Part shown: one piece after another, positions 5,377 to 13,792 of the stretch
Numbering within the stretch: position 1 is the first letter of the stretch
Layout: each line of letters starts with the position of its first letter
DNA from: an uncultured Saprospiraceae bacterium
GTDB taxonomy: Bacteria; Bacteroidota; Bacteroidia; Chitinophagales; Saprospiraceae
Direction: 5' to 3'
Length of the DNA stretch: 32,038 nt
Assembly (NCBI GenBank): GCA_937924145.1
Contig: CALDTJ010000471.1
Coordinates: 1 to 32,038 of the forward strand
Program-made: the position numbers and the translations under genes
The notes under the pieces: model-generated
What the model saw: only the letters and a program-made list of their open reading frames with translations
Databases searched by the model: none
What the model was told of the DNA's origin: nothing

Positions 5377-7632
5377 CTATTTTATAGTAATCGGTGTGTT
5401 TTTGATGTGTAAAATATCTATTAATTCCTCTAAGTTTTCTTGGTTCTCCTCTAAATAGAAGGCATTTAAAATATCTTGTTTCTCTCGTTCTGTCAGGTGG
5501 TAAGTCATTGAAGCTTTCTTGTTCTTCTTTGTTGGTTGGTAAGAAAAGCGGATAACATCAAAATTTTTCTCTCCTAATATGTCAAAAATAAATCCTAAGC
5601 TAGTATCATGTTCAAATTCTTGTAGACTCAATAATTTACTAGCAATCCCTAATGGATTAAAAATACTACCAATTAGACCATCTTGGTCGCTAGAAGAAAC
5701 TTTGTCCCCTTCTTTAGTATCAATTTGTACCAGTACTACCCCACTTGTATTTTTTAATATCCAATCTTTGAATACGTGAATAAAACGAGTAGCAGAGGTG
5801 ATACCATGATTATCTCTAAAACCTGCGTCTAAAACCTCAATTTCTGGCATACTAGGCAAGTGTACATTTGGCAAAATATACGGATAAGTCGCATTCATCC
5901 GAAGTGCTGTCGTAAACTTCATATTCATAGCATCTTGCTCTTCAAACATTTTTCCAAAATCTACCGCATCTGCTTTTACCGTATTTCTTTTACTATCAGC
6001 AACAGGGGTCTTCGTCATATAAGACACACCTTGAGGAGAAATCACCATCCGACGACCATCATTCACAATAGAAGGCGTAATAAAAAGCATTGGGACAACC
6101 GCACGTTGCTCAGGTATTTTATAAGCACTAATCGTCTTATCTAAATAGCCATGCGTATTTTCATTAAACTGCTTTTCAAAAATATATCCTCGATCTTTAT
6201 GGTATTTATGGCCTCCAGATTCAAATGTTGCCCAAGGCAAAAAGAGGTCATTGGCAACAATCGTAAACATAATCGAATTCAATAAATCGGTGGAAATATC
6301 TTCTATATATTGATTGTCATAAACATCCAATTCTCTTCCCAATGCTTTTTGCAAATAGATTTCTCGCATATAAGCCGCTCCCAACATGCCACCTGATGCA
6401 CCTGAGATCAACGAGGTATGTTCCATCAATTCTCCTCCCAAAGCCTTGTCCACTTGCTGTATGACTTGGGTTGTCCAAGTAGCCGCTTTCATACCTCCTC
6501 CACTCACACAAAGTAGCACCATTTTAGGTTTTCGCTCTGCTTGTTTTTCCTTCCAATTATTTAAAATAGCAATCGTATTTTTTTTATCGGGAGTCGTATA
6601 TTTTGGAAAGCTTTGGATGTCTAAAACTTCTGTATCGTAAGTTGCTTTTTGCAATTCATAATTTAGTCCATAGGCTCTATTTTCATGACTAAAAAACTCG
6701 TATTTAGTCAGTTGTTGAACACCTGCTAAAAGCAGTAAAATAATCGTCATTCGCCACTTACCAAACCAGAAGGTTACCGCCCCCGTCAAGGCAATCAACA
6801 TACTCCCTAAGATAAAAACACTAGACGCTGCGGGCAATCGAAAATTAGGGTTATCAATTAATAAACCTAACAGAATTAATAAGAAAAAGCCAAATAGTTG
6901 AACCACTAAAATATTCAAGTGGTTTTGCTTAAACACCTTAAATAATGTCTCTTTATCATAGTGAGTCACACTTCTTACCAACATCGGGCGAAGATTAGTA
7001 GAAAGATAGGTTTTCACCTTCCATTGGGTCCGATTCTCTCTGATTGAGTCAATATTAATATAAGGTCGCCCAGGTGCTAGTTGTCCCGTCAAATTAGGTG
7101 GAGCTTCTCTGGATTTTTCAAAGTGTAAAATATCCTTATTCGTAAATTCGAAGTATAAAGCTAGTAATGAAATTAGGAGAAGGTTACCCAATAAAAAACC
7201 ACCACAATTCCACATAATATTTTCGAAAGACTGTAATTCATAATAGCCTTGAAAATAAACGATATGACAAAAATAGAAGACGAAAAAAGAAAATGGGATA
7301 ACAAAATTATTGATACAAAACTTTGTAAAAGGTTTTGCCATCGTAGCAATGAAAGGGAAACGGTGCGCATCTAACAAATAGGTCGTCAAGTTCCATGACA
7401 TCATAAAAGCACCAAACCAAAAACCTACAATAAAAAAACTAGTGAAATTTATATTACCTAAATACTCTGGAGAAAGAAATAAATACTTGATACCAAAAAT
7501 ATTCCCAATATGACCTGTAATAAACAAAGCGAGTAATATCCAAGTAAAGATCAATATCAAATTACTCCTAAAATGCAGAATGAGCAATTGGAAAGGAAAA
7601 GAATAATAGATATTTTTAAATAGTTTACCCAT
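5377..7632 (-). CDS. Membrane-anchored patatin-like phospholipase
   Basis: A 751-residue protein in two parts. Residues 1-310 carry about seven hydrophobic segments (roughly 24-45, 62-80, 107-130, 145-162, 238-260, 270-290, 294-306). Residues from about 365 form a patatin-type alpha/beta hydrolase: the oxyanion motif SGGGMKAATW (about 377-386), nucleophile elbow GASGG with Ser413, and catalytic Asp602 in VLDAGFRDNHG. The Ser-Asp dyad is complete, so lipid acyl hydrolase activity is likely, though the substrate is unknown. The catalytic domain probably lies on one face of the inner membrane; which face cannot be decided here. The ATG at 7632 is the natural start. The next gene on the strand begins 95 bp downstream. 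Confidence 0.85.
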   Translation of the reverse strand: MGKLFKNIYYSFPFQLLILHFRSNLILIFTWILLALFITGHIGNIFGIKYLFLSPEYLGNINFTSFFIVGFWFGAFMMSWNLTTYLLDAHRFPFIATMAKPFTKFCINNFVIPFSFFVFYFCHIVYFQGYYELQSFENIMWNCGGFLLGNLLLISLLALYFEFTNKDILHFEKSREAPPNLTGQLAPGRPYINIDSIRENRTQWKVKTYLSTNLRPMLVRSVTHYDKETLFKVFKQNHLNILVVQLFGFFLLILLGLLIDNPNFRLPAASSVFILGSMLIALTGAVTFWFGKWRMTIILLLLAGVQQLTKYEFFSHENRAYGLNYELQKATYDTEVLDIQSFPKYTTPDKKNTIAILNNWKEKQAERKPKMVLLCVSGGGMKAATWTTQVIQQVDKALGGELMEHTSLISGASGGMLGAAYMREIYLQKALGRELDVYDNQYIEDISTDLLNSIMFTIVANDLFLPWATFESGGHKYHKDRGYIFEKQFNENTHGYLDKTISAYKIPEQRAVVPMLFITPSIVNDGRRMVISPQGVSYMTKTPVADSKRNTVKADAVDFGKMFEEQDAMNMKFTTALRMNATYPYILPNVHLPSMPEIEVLDAGFRDNHGITSATRFIHVFKDWILKNTSGVVLVQIDTKEGDKVSSSDQDGLIGSIFNPLGIASKLLSLQEFEHDTSLGFIFDILGEKNFDVIRFSYQPTKKNKKASMTYHLTEREKQDILNAFYLEENQENLEELIDILHIKNTPITIK

Positions 7633-7916
7633 TGGGAGGTGTAGAAGATTTTAGTCAAGAATAGTTAAATGGATATAAAAAATAAAAGCTAGCGAATCTT
7701 AAGTTTATCTAATTACCACACAGATTCTATTCCACACGGATTTTCGTAGTTTATTTTCTTCTCTACCAAAATATAGTTTTAACTAGAACTGTATTACGCT
7801 CAATTTAGTTGCTTATAAACTTTTATGCAATCCCCTGTTCTAGTTAATTCTATTAATCAACGAATTAACAATTTTACCATTTTTAATAGAAAGGAAAAAG
7901 AGCAGCGTAGAAAATA
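7633..7916. other. Intergenic region with one long inverted repeat
   Basis: No convincing gene is present. An 11-bp inverted repeat, TTAACTAGAAC (7779-7789) and GTTCTAGTTAA (7837-7847), has a 47-bp spacer. A 30-codon plus-strand ORF (7825-7917) ends just at the following terminator; its composition is unremarkable and I do not count it as a gene. The promoter of the patatin-like gene must lie here, but no clear consensus is visible. Confidence 0.4.
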
Positions 7917-7969
7917 AAAACGGTAAGACTCAGAACTGTCAAAAAGCAAATTCCAAACCTTACCGTTTT
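7917..7969 (-). terminator. Terminator of the TraB/GumN gene
   Basis: AAAACGGTAAG (7917-7927) and CTTACCGTTTT (7959-7969) form a perfect 11-bp stem. Read leftward the stem ends in TTTTTATTTT. It begins 25 nt after the stop codon of the gene at 7994-8950. The loop of 31 nt is long. Confidence 0.65.
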
Positions 7970-7993
7970 ACAAAGAATTATAGCTGCTATATT

Positions 7994-8950
7994 TTATAGC
8001 TTACGCGAATTCATTGGCGTCAAAGTAAATCCTTCTGCTTTTAATAAATTCACCACACCGTTATTTCCACCTAAGTGTCCTGCTCCTACGGCAAAAAAGG
8101 TAACTTGCTCTTTCATCATTTTTTGCATCACAGGAATCCAGTTTTTATTTCTACCAACTAATAAAAGATCTTCATATTGTCCAATCCCTTCTTCATCGGC
8201 AGCAAACATTTTCATCATTCCTTTAAGGTCTTGATTTTTATACAATTTGACCATTTCGTCTAGTTGATCGCTACTTGAATCTTCTACTTTGATACTCTCA
8301 TAAAGCATTTCTGCTTGAGCGGAATAAGGAATACTATCAAACATACTCATCTGGTACTCAGCTGTTTCCAAACCGCCCATTGATTTTTCCTTACCTTTTG
8401 CCATTTCCATGAATTCCATTTCATAGCTCATCATCTCACCTGTGTTCAGGCCGCCACCGCCAGTCATATCCATAGAGCCGAAGACTGATAAGAACATAGG
8501 TTTGATGCGCTCCATCATTTGCCACATAAAGGAATTCATGCCCATTTCTTCAAAGTGCGTCTGAACCTCTTTGTAACGTTCTTCATCTAATAAATCACTC
8601 AAGGTCTGTCCATCCGTCATAAATGCTTTCATCATCAAACCCATTTGTGCCCCCATGTCCATCATATCTTCCATGTTGATTTCGAAAGTGACTTTCTCAC
8701 TTTTGTCAAAAGCAACCTTAGTTTGATCGGTTAAAAAATAATCATCTTTGGCAATCAAGTGAATCGTGCCATATAAGTAGGAAGTATCTTCTAGTCCATT
8801 CCCACTAATTGCCCAAAGTAAGGAATTAGCAATTGGTTTGGCATCAACTGTTTTTTCAACTGCCTTTTCCATTTGCGGCTTTGCCTCCTGTGCAGTTAGC
8901 GTACCGAATCCAATGAAAAAGAAAAAAATAGATTTTAATAAAAACTTCAT
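7994..8950 (-). CDS. TraB/GumN-family protein, unusually methionine-rich
   Basis: The 318-residue protein has a signal peptide (MKFLLKSIFFFFIGFGTLTA) and the hallmarks of the TraB/GumN (Tiki-like) family. These are the N-terminal motif YLYGTIHLI with His64, the strand VTFEINM with Glu90, the conserved Arg267 in GRNKNW and the C-terminal motif FFAVGAGHLGG with His292. The family includes metal-dependent proteases, so the likely role is a periplasmic or outer-membrane hydrolase; the substrate is unknown. Thirty-five residues (11%) are methionine, clustered between about 93 and 203 in MxxM-like runs. It is a single gene with its own terminator and is divergent from the GntP-type transporter. Confidence 0.85.
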   Translation of the reverse strand: MKFLLKSIFFFFIGFGTLTAQEAKPQMEKAVEKTVDAKPIANSLLWAISGNGLEDTSYLYGTIHLIAKDDYFLTDQTKVAFDKSEKVTFEINMEDMMDMGAQMGLMMKAFMTDGQTLSDLLDEERYKEVQTHFEEMGMNSFMWQMMERIKPMFLSVFGSMDMTGGGGLNTGEMMSYEMEFMEMAKGKEKSMGGLETAEYQMSMFDSIPYSAQAEMLYESIKVEDSSSDQLDEMVKLYKNQDLKGMMKMFAADEEGIGQYEDLLLVGRNKNWIPVMQKMMKEQVTFFAVGAGHLGGNNGVVNLLKAEGFTLTPMNSRKL

Positions 8951-9033
8951 TTATTGTTTTTTTATCGACAACTGAAATCGTCGGAAGTAATTTAAGCGGC
9001 GAAATGTCGCCAAAACTTTCAGCCTTTAGACGC

Positions 9034-9041
9034 CAAAGATA
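9034..9041 (-). promoter_or_regulatory. Possible -7 box for the TraB/GumN gene
   Basis: Read leftward, 9041-9034 is TATCTTTG, an exact match to the Bacteroidota -7 motif TAnnTTTG, 84 nt before the start codon at 8950. No clear TTG -33 box lies at the right distance. A short hairpin, GGCGA (8998-9002) with TCGCC (9007-9011), would sit in the leader. Confidence 0.4.
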
Positions 9042-9177
9042 GTACCTAAGGTTCTAAAGAGAATCCTAAAATTGTAAGAATGGTTTAAATTTTGACGCAT
9101 TTTAGACGCTTTATGCTAAATCATTTCTATATTTCGCAGATTTCTCTTTGTTCTACTCTTTAAATAACGAAAAACGT

Positions 9178-10497
9178 ATGCCATTAATTACTATCGCACT
9201 TGGAATTGCTGTCTTATTAATTTTAATTATCGGACTTCGTTTTAATGCTTTTATTGCTTTAATCATCGTTTCCCTAGGAATTGGCGTTGCTTTAGGTATG
9301 CCCATTACCGATGTGATTGAATCTATAAAAAAGGGCGTTGGTGGTACTTTAGGTTATTTAGCTTTGATATTGGGCTTTGGAGCAATGTTGGGTGCATTGA
9401 TTGCAGAAAGTGGAGCTGCACAAAATATTACGACTAAGTTAATTGAGAAATTTGGGGTTAAAAATATTCATTGGGCAGTGATTTTGACGGGATTTATAGT
9501 CGGTGTCCCTATGTTTTATTCTGTTGGTTTTATCATGTTGATTCCTATTATTTTTTCAATTGCACAATCTACTAGATTACCAATTTTATATGTAGGTATT
9601 CCAATGGTAGCCTCTTTATCTGTTACACATGGTTTTTTACCTCCACACCCAGCGCCAACAGCTATCGCAGTTATTTATGGTGCAGATATTTCGTTGACTT
9701 TATTATACGGAATCATCTTAGCCATTCCTACTATTATCCTAGCAGGACCTATTTTTGGTAGCACTTTAAGAAATTTTAAAACGAAAGAACAACCCAAAGA
9801 TTTATTCCCCCTAAAAGAAATCCCAGCAGACCAACTACCTTCCTTAGGTATCAGTATTTTGACTGCTTTAATTCCTGTTTTATTAATGGCTGCATCAGCT
9901 ATTGCCAAGTTGACTTTACCAGAAGAAAATACCGTTTATCAAGTGCTTAATTTTTTAGGAGATCCAGTAATTGCCATTTTATTAGCAGTATTGGTTGCCA
10001 TTTATACTTTGGGAATTAATACAGGAAAAACCATGAAAGAGGTGATGGATAGTTTAGCTGAATCAGTAAAAATTATTGCTATGATTCTGTTAATTATCGG
10101 TGCGGGTGGAGCATTCAAACAAGTTTTGGTGGATAGTGGTACAGGAGATTACATTACTGATTTGATGGTTGGTTCTAATTTTTCACCTTTGCTTTTAGCA
10201 TGGTGTATTGCTGCTGCGTTGAGGGTTGCATTAGGTTCTGCGACCGTGGCAGCATTGACTGCGGGAGGGATAGTTGCCCCTTTAGTTGGTGCCACTGATG
10301 TAAATGCCGAGTTATTGGTTTTGGCGACAGGCGCAGGAAGTTTAACGCTATCTCATGTCAATGATACTGGTTTTTGGTTGTTTAAAGAATATTTCAATTT
10401 AACTATTGGCGAGACGCTACGATCTTGGACAGCTATGGAAACCATTGTTTCTATTGTTGGATTAATTGGGTGTTTTGTTTTAGATATGTTTGTGTAA
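9178..10497 (+). CDS. GntP-family gluconate/organic acid:H+ symporter
   Basis: The 439-residue, very hydrophobic protein starts at the ATG at 9178; an in-frame TTG at 9148 gives a longer but less likely frame. It has about twelve predicted membrane segments and family-typical stretches: GLRFNAFIALIIVSLGIG near the N-terminus, HGFLPPHPAPTAIA in the middle, and LSHVNDTGFWLFKEYF near the C-terminus. GntP proteins import gluconate and related sugar acids or hydroxy acids with protons across the inner membrane. No gluconate kinase is visible, so the substrate is not fixed. The next gene (a periplasmic amidohydrolase) is on the same strand, but a large palindrome lies between, so a common operon is doubtful. 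Confidence 0.88.
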   Translation: MPLITIALGIAVLLILIIGLRFNAFIALIIVSLGIGVALGMPITDVIESIKKGVGGTLGYLALILGFGAMLGALIAESGAAQNITTKLIEKFGVKNIHWAVILTGFIVGVPMFYSVGFIMLIPIIFSIAQSTRLPILYVGIPMVASLSVTHGFLPPHPAPTAIAVIYGADISLTLLYGIILAIPTIILAGPIFGSTLRNFKTKEQPKDLFPLKEIPADQLPSLGISILTALIPVLLMAASAIAKLTLPEENTVYQVLNFLGDPVIAILLAVLVAIYTLGINTGKTMKEVMDSLAESVKIIAMILLIIGAGGAFKQVLVDSGTGDYITDLMVGSNFSPLLLAWCIAAALRVALGSATVAALTAGGIVAPLVGATDVNAELLVLATGAGSLTLSHVNDTGFWLFKEYFNLTIGETLRSWTAMETIVSIVGLIGCFVLDMFV

Positions 10498-10533
10498 CTT
10501 CGGTTAATATACAACCGCTTAAGATGTTTTTTC

Positions 10534-10725
10534 ACCACATAGTAAAAGCACATAGTTCACAATAGTTTTCTAAGCTAGATGTTGACCGAGCAGTAGCATT
10601 TTTGCTAAGCTAGATTCTGATACAAATTTATTATAAGTCTAGCTTAGCAGAATGCTACTGCTCGAAATTGTCAAAGCTACTGCTCGAACTATGTGCTCTA
10701 TGTGTCAACTATGTGACTATGTGGT
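10534..10725. repeat. Large nested palindrome (192 bp), MITE-like
   Basis: The outer arms ACCACATAGT/ACTATGTGGT (10534-10543, 10716-10725) enclose CACATAGTTC/GAACTATGTG (10549-10558, 10686-10695). Inside lies a long stem: CGAGCAGTAGCAT plus GCTAAGCTAGA (10587-10614) against TCTAGCTTAGC plus ATGCTACTGCTCG (10638-10664), with one internal mismatch. GCTACTGCTCGAA is also repeated directly at 10654 and 10676. It fills most of the 294-bp gap between the transporter and the amidohydrolase. No target-site duplication is seen. A second small hairpin (GGGCA/TGCCC, 10746-10758) lies just before the next gene. Confidence 0.8.
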
Positions 10726-10791
10726 AAAATCAATTGCATAAAATAGGGCAAGTTGCCCCACTAAATAATCCATTATAAAAATTGAAGTCTT

Positions 10792-12396
10792 ATGAAAAAA
10801 CTACTCCTATTATTATTTATTGCAGCGAACATAACTTCCTGCGCCACTGCTCAAAAAATGAGTCCCGCTGATAAAAAATTAGCAGACCTAAAAAAAGAAG
10901 CAGCAAAAAAGATTGACCAAAAGGCAAAAATGGCACAAGTCATGGTCGATAAAGTTTTCAGTTTTGCAGAACTAGGTTTTCAAGAAGAAGAAACTTCGAA
11001 ATATTTGACAAGTATTCTAAAAGAAAATGGTTTTGAGATTGAAGAAGGCATCTCTGGTATTCCTACCGCATGGTGGGCAAAATGGGGAAGTGGCAAACCA
11101 GTCATCGCTATAGGCAGTGATTTAGATTGTATTCCAAAAGCATCTCAAAAACCGGGTGTGGCTTATCACGACCCAATCGTAGATGGAGCACCAGGACATG
11201 GCGAAGGGCATAATTCGGGAACACCTTTAAATATTTTGGCAGCGTTGACGGTTAAAGAAATCATGGAAAGAGAAGGGATGTCTGGTACTTTGATTTTATG
11301 GCCTGGGGTCGCAGAAGAATTAGTTGGTACCAAAGCATTTTATACGAGAGACGGTTATTTTGACGAAGTGGATATTTCTATTTTCACGCACGTTAGTAGC
11401 AATTTATCGGTTTCCTATGGACAAGCTAGAGGAACAGGTTTGATCTCTGTACAATACGAATTTGAAGGAGAGGCAGCACACGCAGCGGGTTCACCTTGGA
11501 GAGGAAGAAGTGCTGCGGATGCGGTAGAATTAATGAACATTGGTTGGCAGTATCAAAGAGAGCATTTAGACCCACTACATCGTTCTCATAGTGTGATAAA
11601 CAATGGTGGTGACCAACCAAATGTAGTACCATCCAAAGCATCTATTTGGTATTATTTCCGACATGTAACTTATCCAAAAATTATGGATGTTTATGGTCGT
11701 GCCAATAAGATTGCGGAAGGTGCAGCTTTGATGACCAATACCAAAATGAGTAAAAAAGTATTGGGATCTGCTTGGCCTCGACACTTTAATAAAGTAATTG
11801 CGGAGACCATGTATCAGAATATTAGAGAAGTCGGTTTGCCAGAATGGAGTGCTGCGGATCAAACTTTAGCAAGAGCTGTTCAGAAAGAGGTCAACTCTGT
11901 TAGAGATACAAATGGTTTAAAAACCAAACTAGATACGATTGGCTTGCCTTCTACTAGATTTGTCAGTGGTGGTTCAGACGACATTGGTGATATTTCTTGG
12001 AAATTACCGACCGTCACGATGCGTTTTCCTTCTAATATTCCAGGATTACAAGGGCACCATTGGTCTAATGCTATTGCAATGGCAACGCCAATTGCGCATA
12101 AAGGAGTAGTCGCAGGGGCCAAAGCAGAGGCTATGACTTTATTAGATTTCTTGATGAAACCAGAATTGGTAGAACAAGCTTGGCAGTATTTCCGAGAAGA
12201 ACAAGGCATGGTTCAAGAATATAAGCCAATGATTACAGAAGACGATACGCCTGCTATTTACTTGAATAAAGAAATTGTGGAAGAATTCCGTCCTCAATTA
12301 GAGCCGTTTTATTATGATGAAACAAAGTATGATTCTTATATGGAGCAATTAGGAATTAAGTATCCGACACTTCGAACAGAGGATAAAAAAGAGTAG
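10792..12396 (+). CDS. M20-family amidohydrolase lipoprotein (AbgB-like)
   Basis: A 534-residue secreted metallohydrolase with a lipoprotein signal (MKKLLLLLFIAANITSC, acylated Cys17). The body follows the M20D/AbgB plan: an aminoacylase-like fold with metal-binding stretches SDLDCIPKA, GHGEGHNSGT, GVAEELVGTKAF and FTHVSSN. The dimerisation/lid segment is EGEAAHAAGSPWRGRSA, and a late His is in GLQGHHWSN. Relatives such as p-aminobenzoyl-glutamate hydrolase subunit B cleave N-acyl or peptide-like bonds; the true substrate is unknown. It is followed by a clear terminator at 12486, so it is probably monocistronic. Confidence 0.88.
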   Translation: MKKLLLLLFIAANITSCATAQKMSPADKKLADLKKEAAKKIDQKAKMAQVMVDKVFSFAELGFQEEETSKYLTSILKENGFEIEEGISGIPTAWWAKWGSGKPVIAIGSDLDCIPKASQKPGVAYHDPIVDGAPGHGEGHNSGTPLNILAALTVKEIMEREGMSGTLILWPGVAEELVGTKAFYTRDGYFDEVDISIFTHVSSNLSVSYGQARGTGLISVQYEFEGEAAHAAGSPWRGRSAADAVELMNIGWQYQREHLDPLHRSHSVINNGGDQPNVVPSKASIWYYFRHVTYPKIMDVYGRANKIAEGAALMTNTKMSKKVLGSAWPRHFNKVIAETMYQNIREVGLPEWSAADQTLARAVQKEVNSVRDTNGLKTKLDTIGLPSTRFVSGGSDDIGDISWKLPTVTMRFPSNIPGLQGHHWSNAIAMATPIAHKGVVAGAKAEAMTLLDFLMKPELVEQAWQYFREEQGMVQEYKPMITEDDTPAIYLNKEIVEEFRPQLEPFYYDETKYDSYMEQLGIKYPTLRTEDKKE

Positions 12397-12485
12397 TAAT
12401 AGACAAATGATTTTCTATCTTAGAACAAAGTGTATTGTAGCTTTGAATAAAAAAGATAGTATTTTCGTTTTATAAACGAATACCT

Positions 12486-12521
12486 AACGCCCCATGGTTT
12501 TCAAAAATCATGGGGCGTTTT
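12486..12521 (+). terminator. Terminator of the amidohydrolase gene
   Basis: AACGCCCCATG (12486-12496) pairs perfectly over 11 bp with CATGGGGCGTT (12509-12519), followed by TTTTAATT. It lies about 90 bp after the amidohydrolase stop and 16 bp before the next start codon. Confidence 0.85.
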
Positions 12522-12536
12522 AATTAAAGATTTTTT

Positions 12537-13148
12537 ATGAAAAAGATATTAGTAGGCATTGCTTTAATACTCTTCTTTGGAGCAGGTATTTTTCTAACAA
12601 AAAAATACTACACTTGGAATGATATACAGGTAAAAGAACAATCAGATGTTTTACTAGAACGAGTTAAAAATGTCTACAAATTAGTAACCGTTGAAGGGCA
12701 TCTTTCTGAAGTTTATAGCTATGAAGATTATTGGGGATATGACTTTAGCCCGTTTCGCAAGAAAGCATTAATTCGGGTTAAGGCTAAGGTATCTATTGGT
12801 TATGATTTGGATGAAATGGAGATTACAGCATTGCCAGAAGAAAAGAAAATAGTCATCAGTCAATTACCTGAACCGAGCATTATTTCCATTGACCACACTT
12901 TGGATTATTATGATATTACCCAAGGCACTTTTAATTCTTTTACAAAAGAAGATTATAATAAATTGAATGCGAATGCTAAAGAGTTTATAGTGCAAAAAGC
13001 TAATGAAAGTGAATTATTAGATACCGCTAAAAAACAAGGAAATCAAGCAGTAGAAATGATGAAATTTATGGTTGAGAACGCGGGTTGGAAATTAGAGTAT
13101 AAACAGGATTTAGTGAATCAAACTACCTTAGATAGGATACTTAAATAG
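12537..13148 (+). CDS. DUF4230 family protein
   Basis: The 203-residue protein has a single N-terminal membrane segment (residues 5-24) and a DUF4230-type body. Features of that family are a conserved GHLSEVYSYEDYWGYD stretch, the beta strands KALIRVKAKVSIGYDL, the motif LPEPSIISIDH (about 116-126), and a helical C-terminus ending in a hydrophobic strand. It is probably anchored in the inner membrane with the domain outside. No biochemical function is established for the family as far as I know. It converges with the lipid A deacylase-like gene; a palindromic repeat separates their ends. Confidence 0.8.
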   Translation: MKKILVGIALILFFGAGIFLTKKYYTWNDIQVKEQSDVLLERVKNVYKLVTVEGHLSEVYSYEDYWGYDFSPFRKKALIRVKAKVSIGYDLDEMEITALPEEKKIVISQLPEPSIISIDHTLDYYDITQGTFNSFTKEDYNKLNANAKEFIVQKANESELLDTAKKQGNQAVEMMKFMVENAGWKLEYKQDLVNQTTLDRILK

Positions 13149-13150
13149 CC

Positions 13151-13205
13151 GTAGTACCAAGCTCTGCTTGGCTTAATAAATTCACCAAGCAGAGCTTGGC
13201 GCTAC
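13151..13205. repeat. REP-like nested palindrome, copy 1
   Basis: CCAAGCTCTGCTTGG (13157-13171) is inverted as CCAAGCAGAGCTTGG (13185-13199), and each arm is itself nearly palindromic. Outer GTAG/CTAC completes the stem. The right end overlaps the stop codon of the gene at 13202-13783. A close relative lies at 14559-14612. No T tract follows. Confidence 0.85.
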
Positions 13206-13783
13206 ATTCCCCAAAAAACACCTACCATCAAAAACAAATTATCAATCCCAATATTAGGAGATTGAAAACCAGCATTAGAAATATGTCTAAATCGAGTTTT
13301 AACACTAATACCTAGTCGCTCTCCAATTTTTTGATAATAACCAATTTCAAAATTATCAGAAAAAATAAAGCCTTTGGCTTGCATCGCTGTTTCTAAGGAT
13401 AAATAATGTGGGCCAGCGCTTATAGATGCCGAAAAGCTACTATTTTTAGAAAGTGGTAAGAAATATTGAAAACCTACATTTACACCAAATTCAAAAGTTG
13501 TGGGAAATGATCTAGGTGGGTTACTTAAGACAAATTGAGGTTCTGCAAAAACTTTGAAATGACCTTTCTTTTTAGTCGAAAAGTGATAGATAGGAAATCT
13601 TGCAGTTACAAAAAGTGGCGTATAATTATAGCCTTCTGGCAGTTTTTCATGAATGATTGAATAACCAATTGCTACTTCCTTTAATTTTTCATCCCCAATT
13701 GACTGCCCAAATAAAAAAAGAGGGAATGAACTAAGCAGTATAAAAACATAATTCATTCCCTCTTTTTTAAATTTTGATATCAT
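13202..13783 (-). CDS. PagL-like lipid A deacylase (acyloxyacyl hydrolase)
   Basis: The 193-residue outer-membrane beta-barrel has a signal sequence (about 10-27, ending FLFGQ). Its C-terminal motif RFRHISNAGFQSPNIGIDN matches the active-site stretch of PagL, which removes the 3-O-linked acyl chain of lipid A at the outer membrane. The His167-x-Ser169 pair is present; where PagL has its third catalytic residue, a Glu twelve residues after the Ser, this protein has Asp181. Two starts are possible: the ATG at 13783 or residue 10 (ATG at 13756), which gives the cleaner signal peptide. A 17-bp perfect inverted repeat covers codons 6-23. It follows the cohesin gene by 9 bp. Confidence 0.75.
   Translation of the reverse strand: MISKFKKEGMNYVFILLSSFPLFLFGQSIGDEKLKEVAIGYSIIHEKLPEGYNYTPLFVTARFPIYHFSTKKKGHFKVFAEPQFVLSNPPRSFPTTFEFGVNVGFQYFLPLSKNSSFSASISAGPHYLSLETAMQAKGFIFSDNFEIGYYQKIGERLGISVKTRFRHISNAGFQSPNIGIDNLFLMVGVFWGM
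13714..13768 (-). terminator. Terminator-type hairpin inside the deacylase coding start
   Basis: AAAAAAGAGGGAATGAA and its perfect inverse (13714-13730 and 13752-13768) form a 17-bp stem with a 21-nt loop and U-rich ends on both strands. Read leftward it begins 25 nt after the stop codon of the crystallin/cohesin gene, the normal place for that gene's terminator. It also encodes the signal peptide of the next gene and holds one candidate start codon (13754-13756) in the stem. Confidence 0.75.
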
Positions 13784-13792
13784 AGATAATTA

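Noticed and set aside
7825-7917. 30-codon plus-strand ORF ending at a hairpin
   Set aside because: The hairpin is better explained as the terminator of the minus-strand TraB/GumN gene, and the ORF has no distinguishing feature.
11426-12209. Overlapping minus-strand ORFs of 71-109 codons in the M20 amidohydrolase gene
   Set aside because: All lie antisense within a well-supported gene and have shadow-type composition; the same applies to the antisense ORFs within the patatin, dehydratase, GntP and OmpA-like genes.
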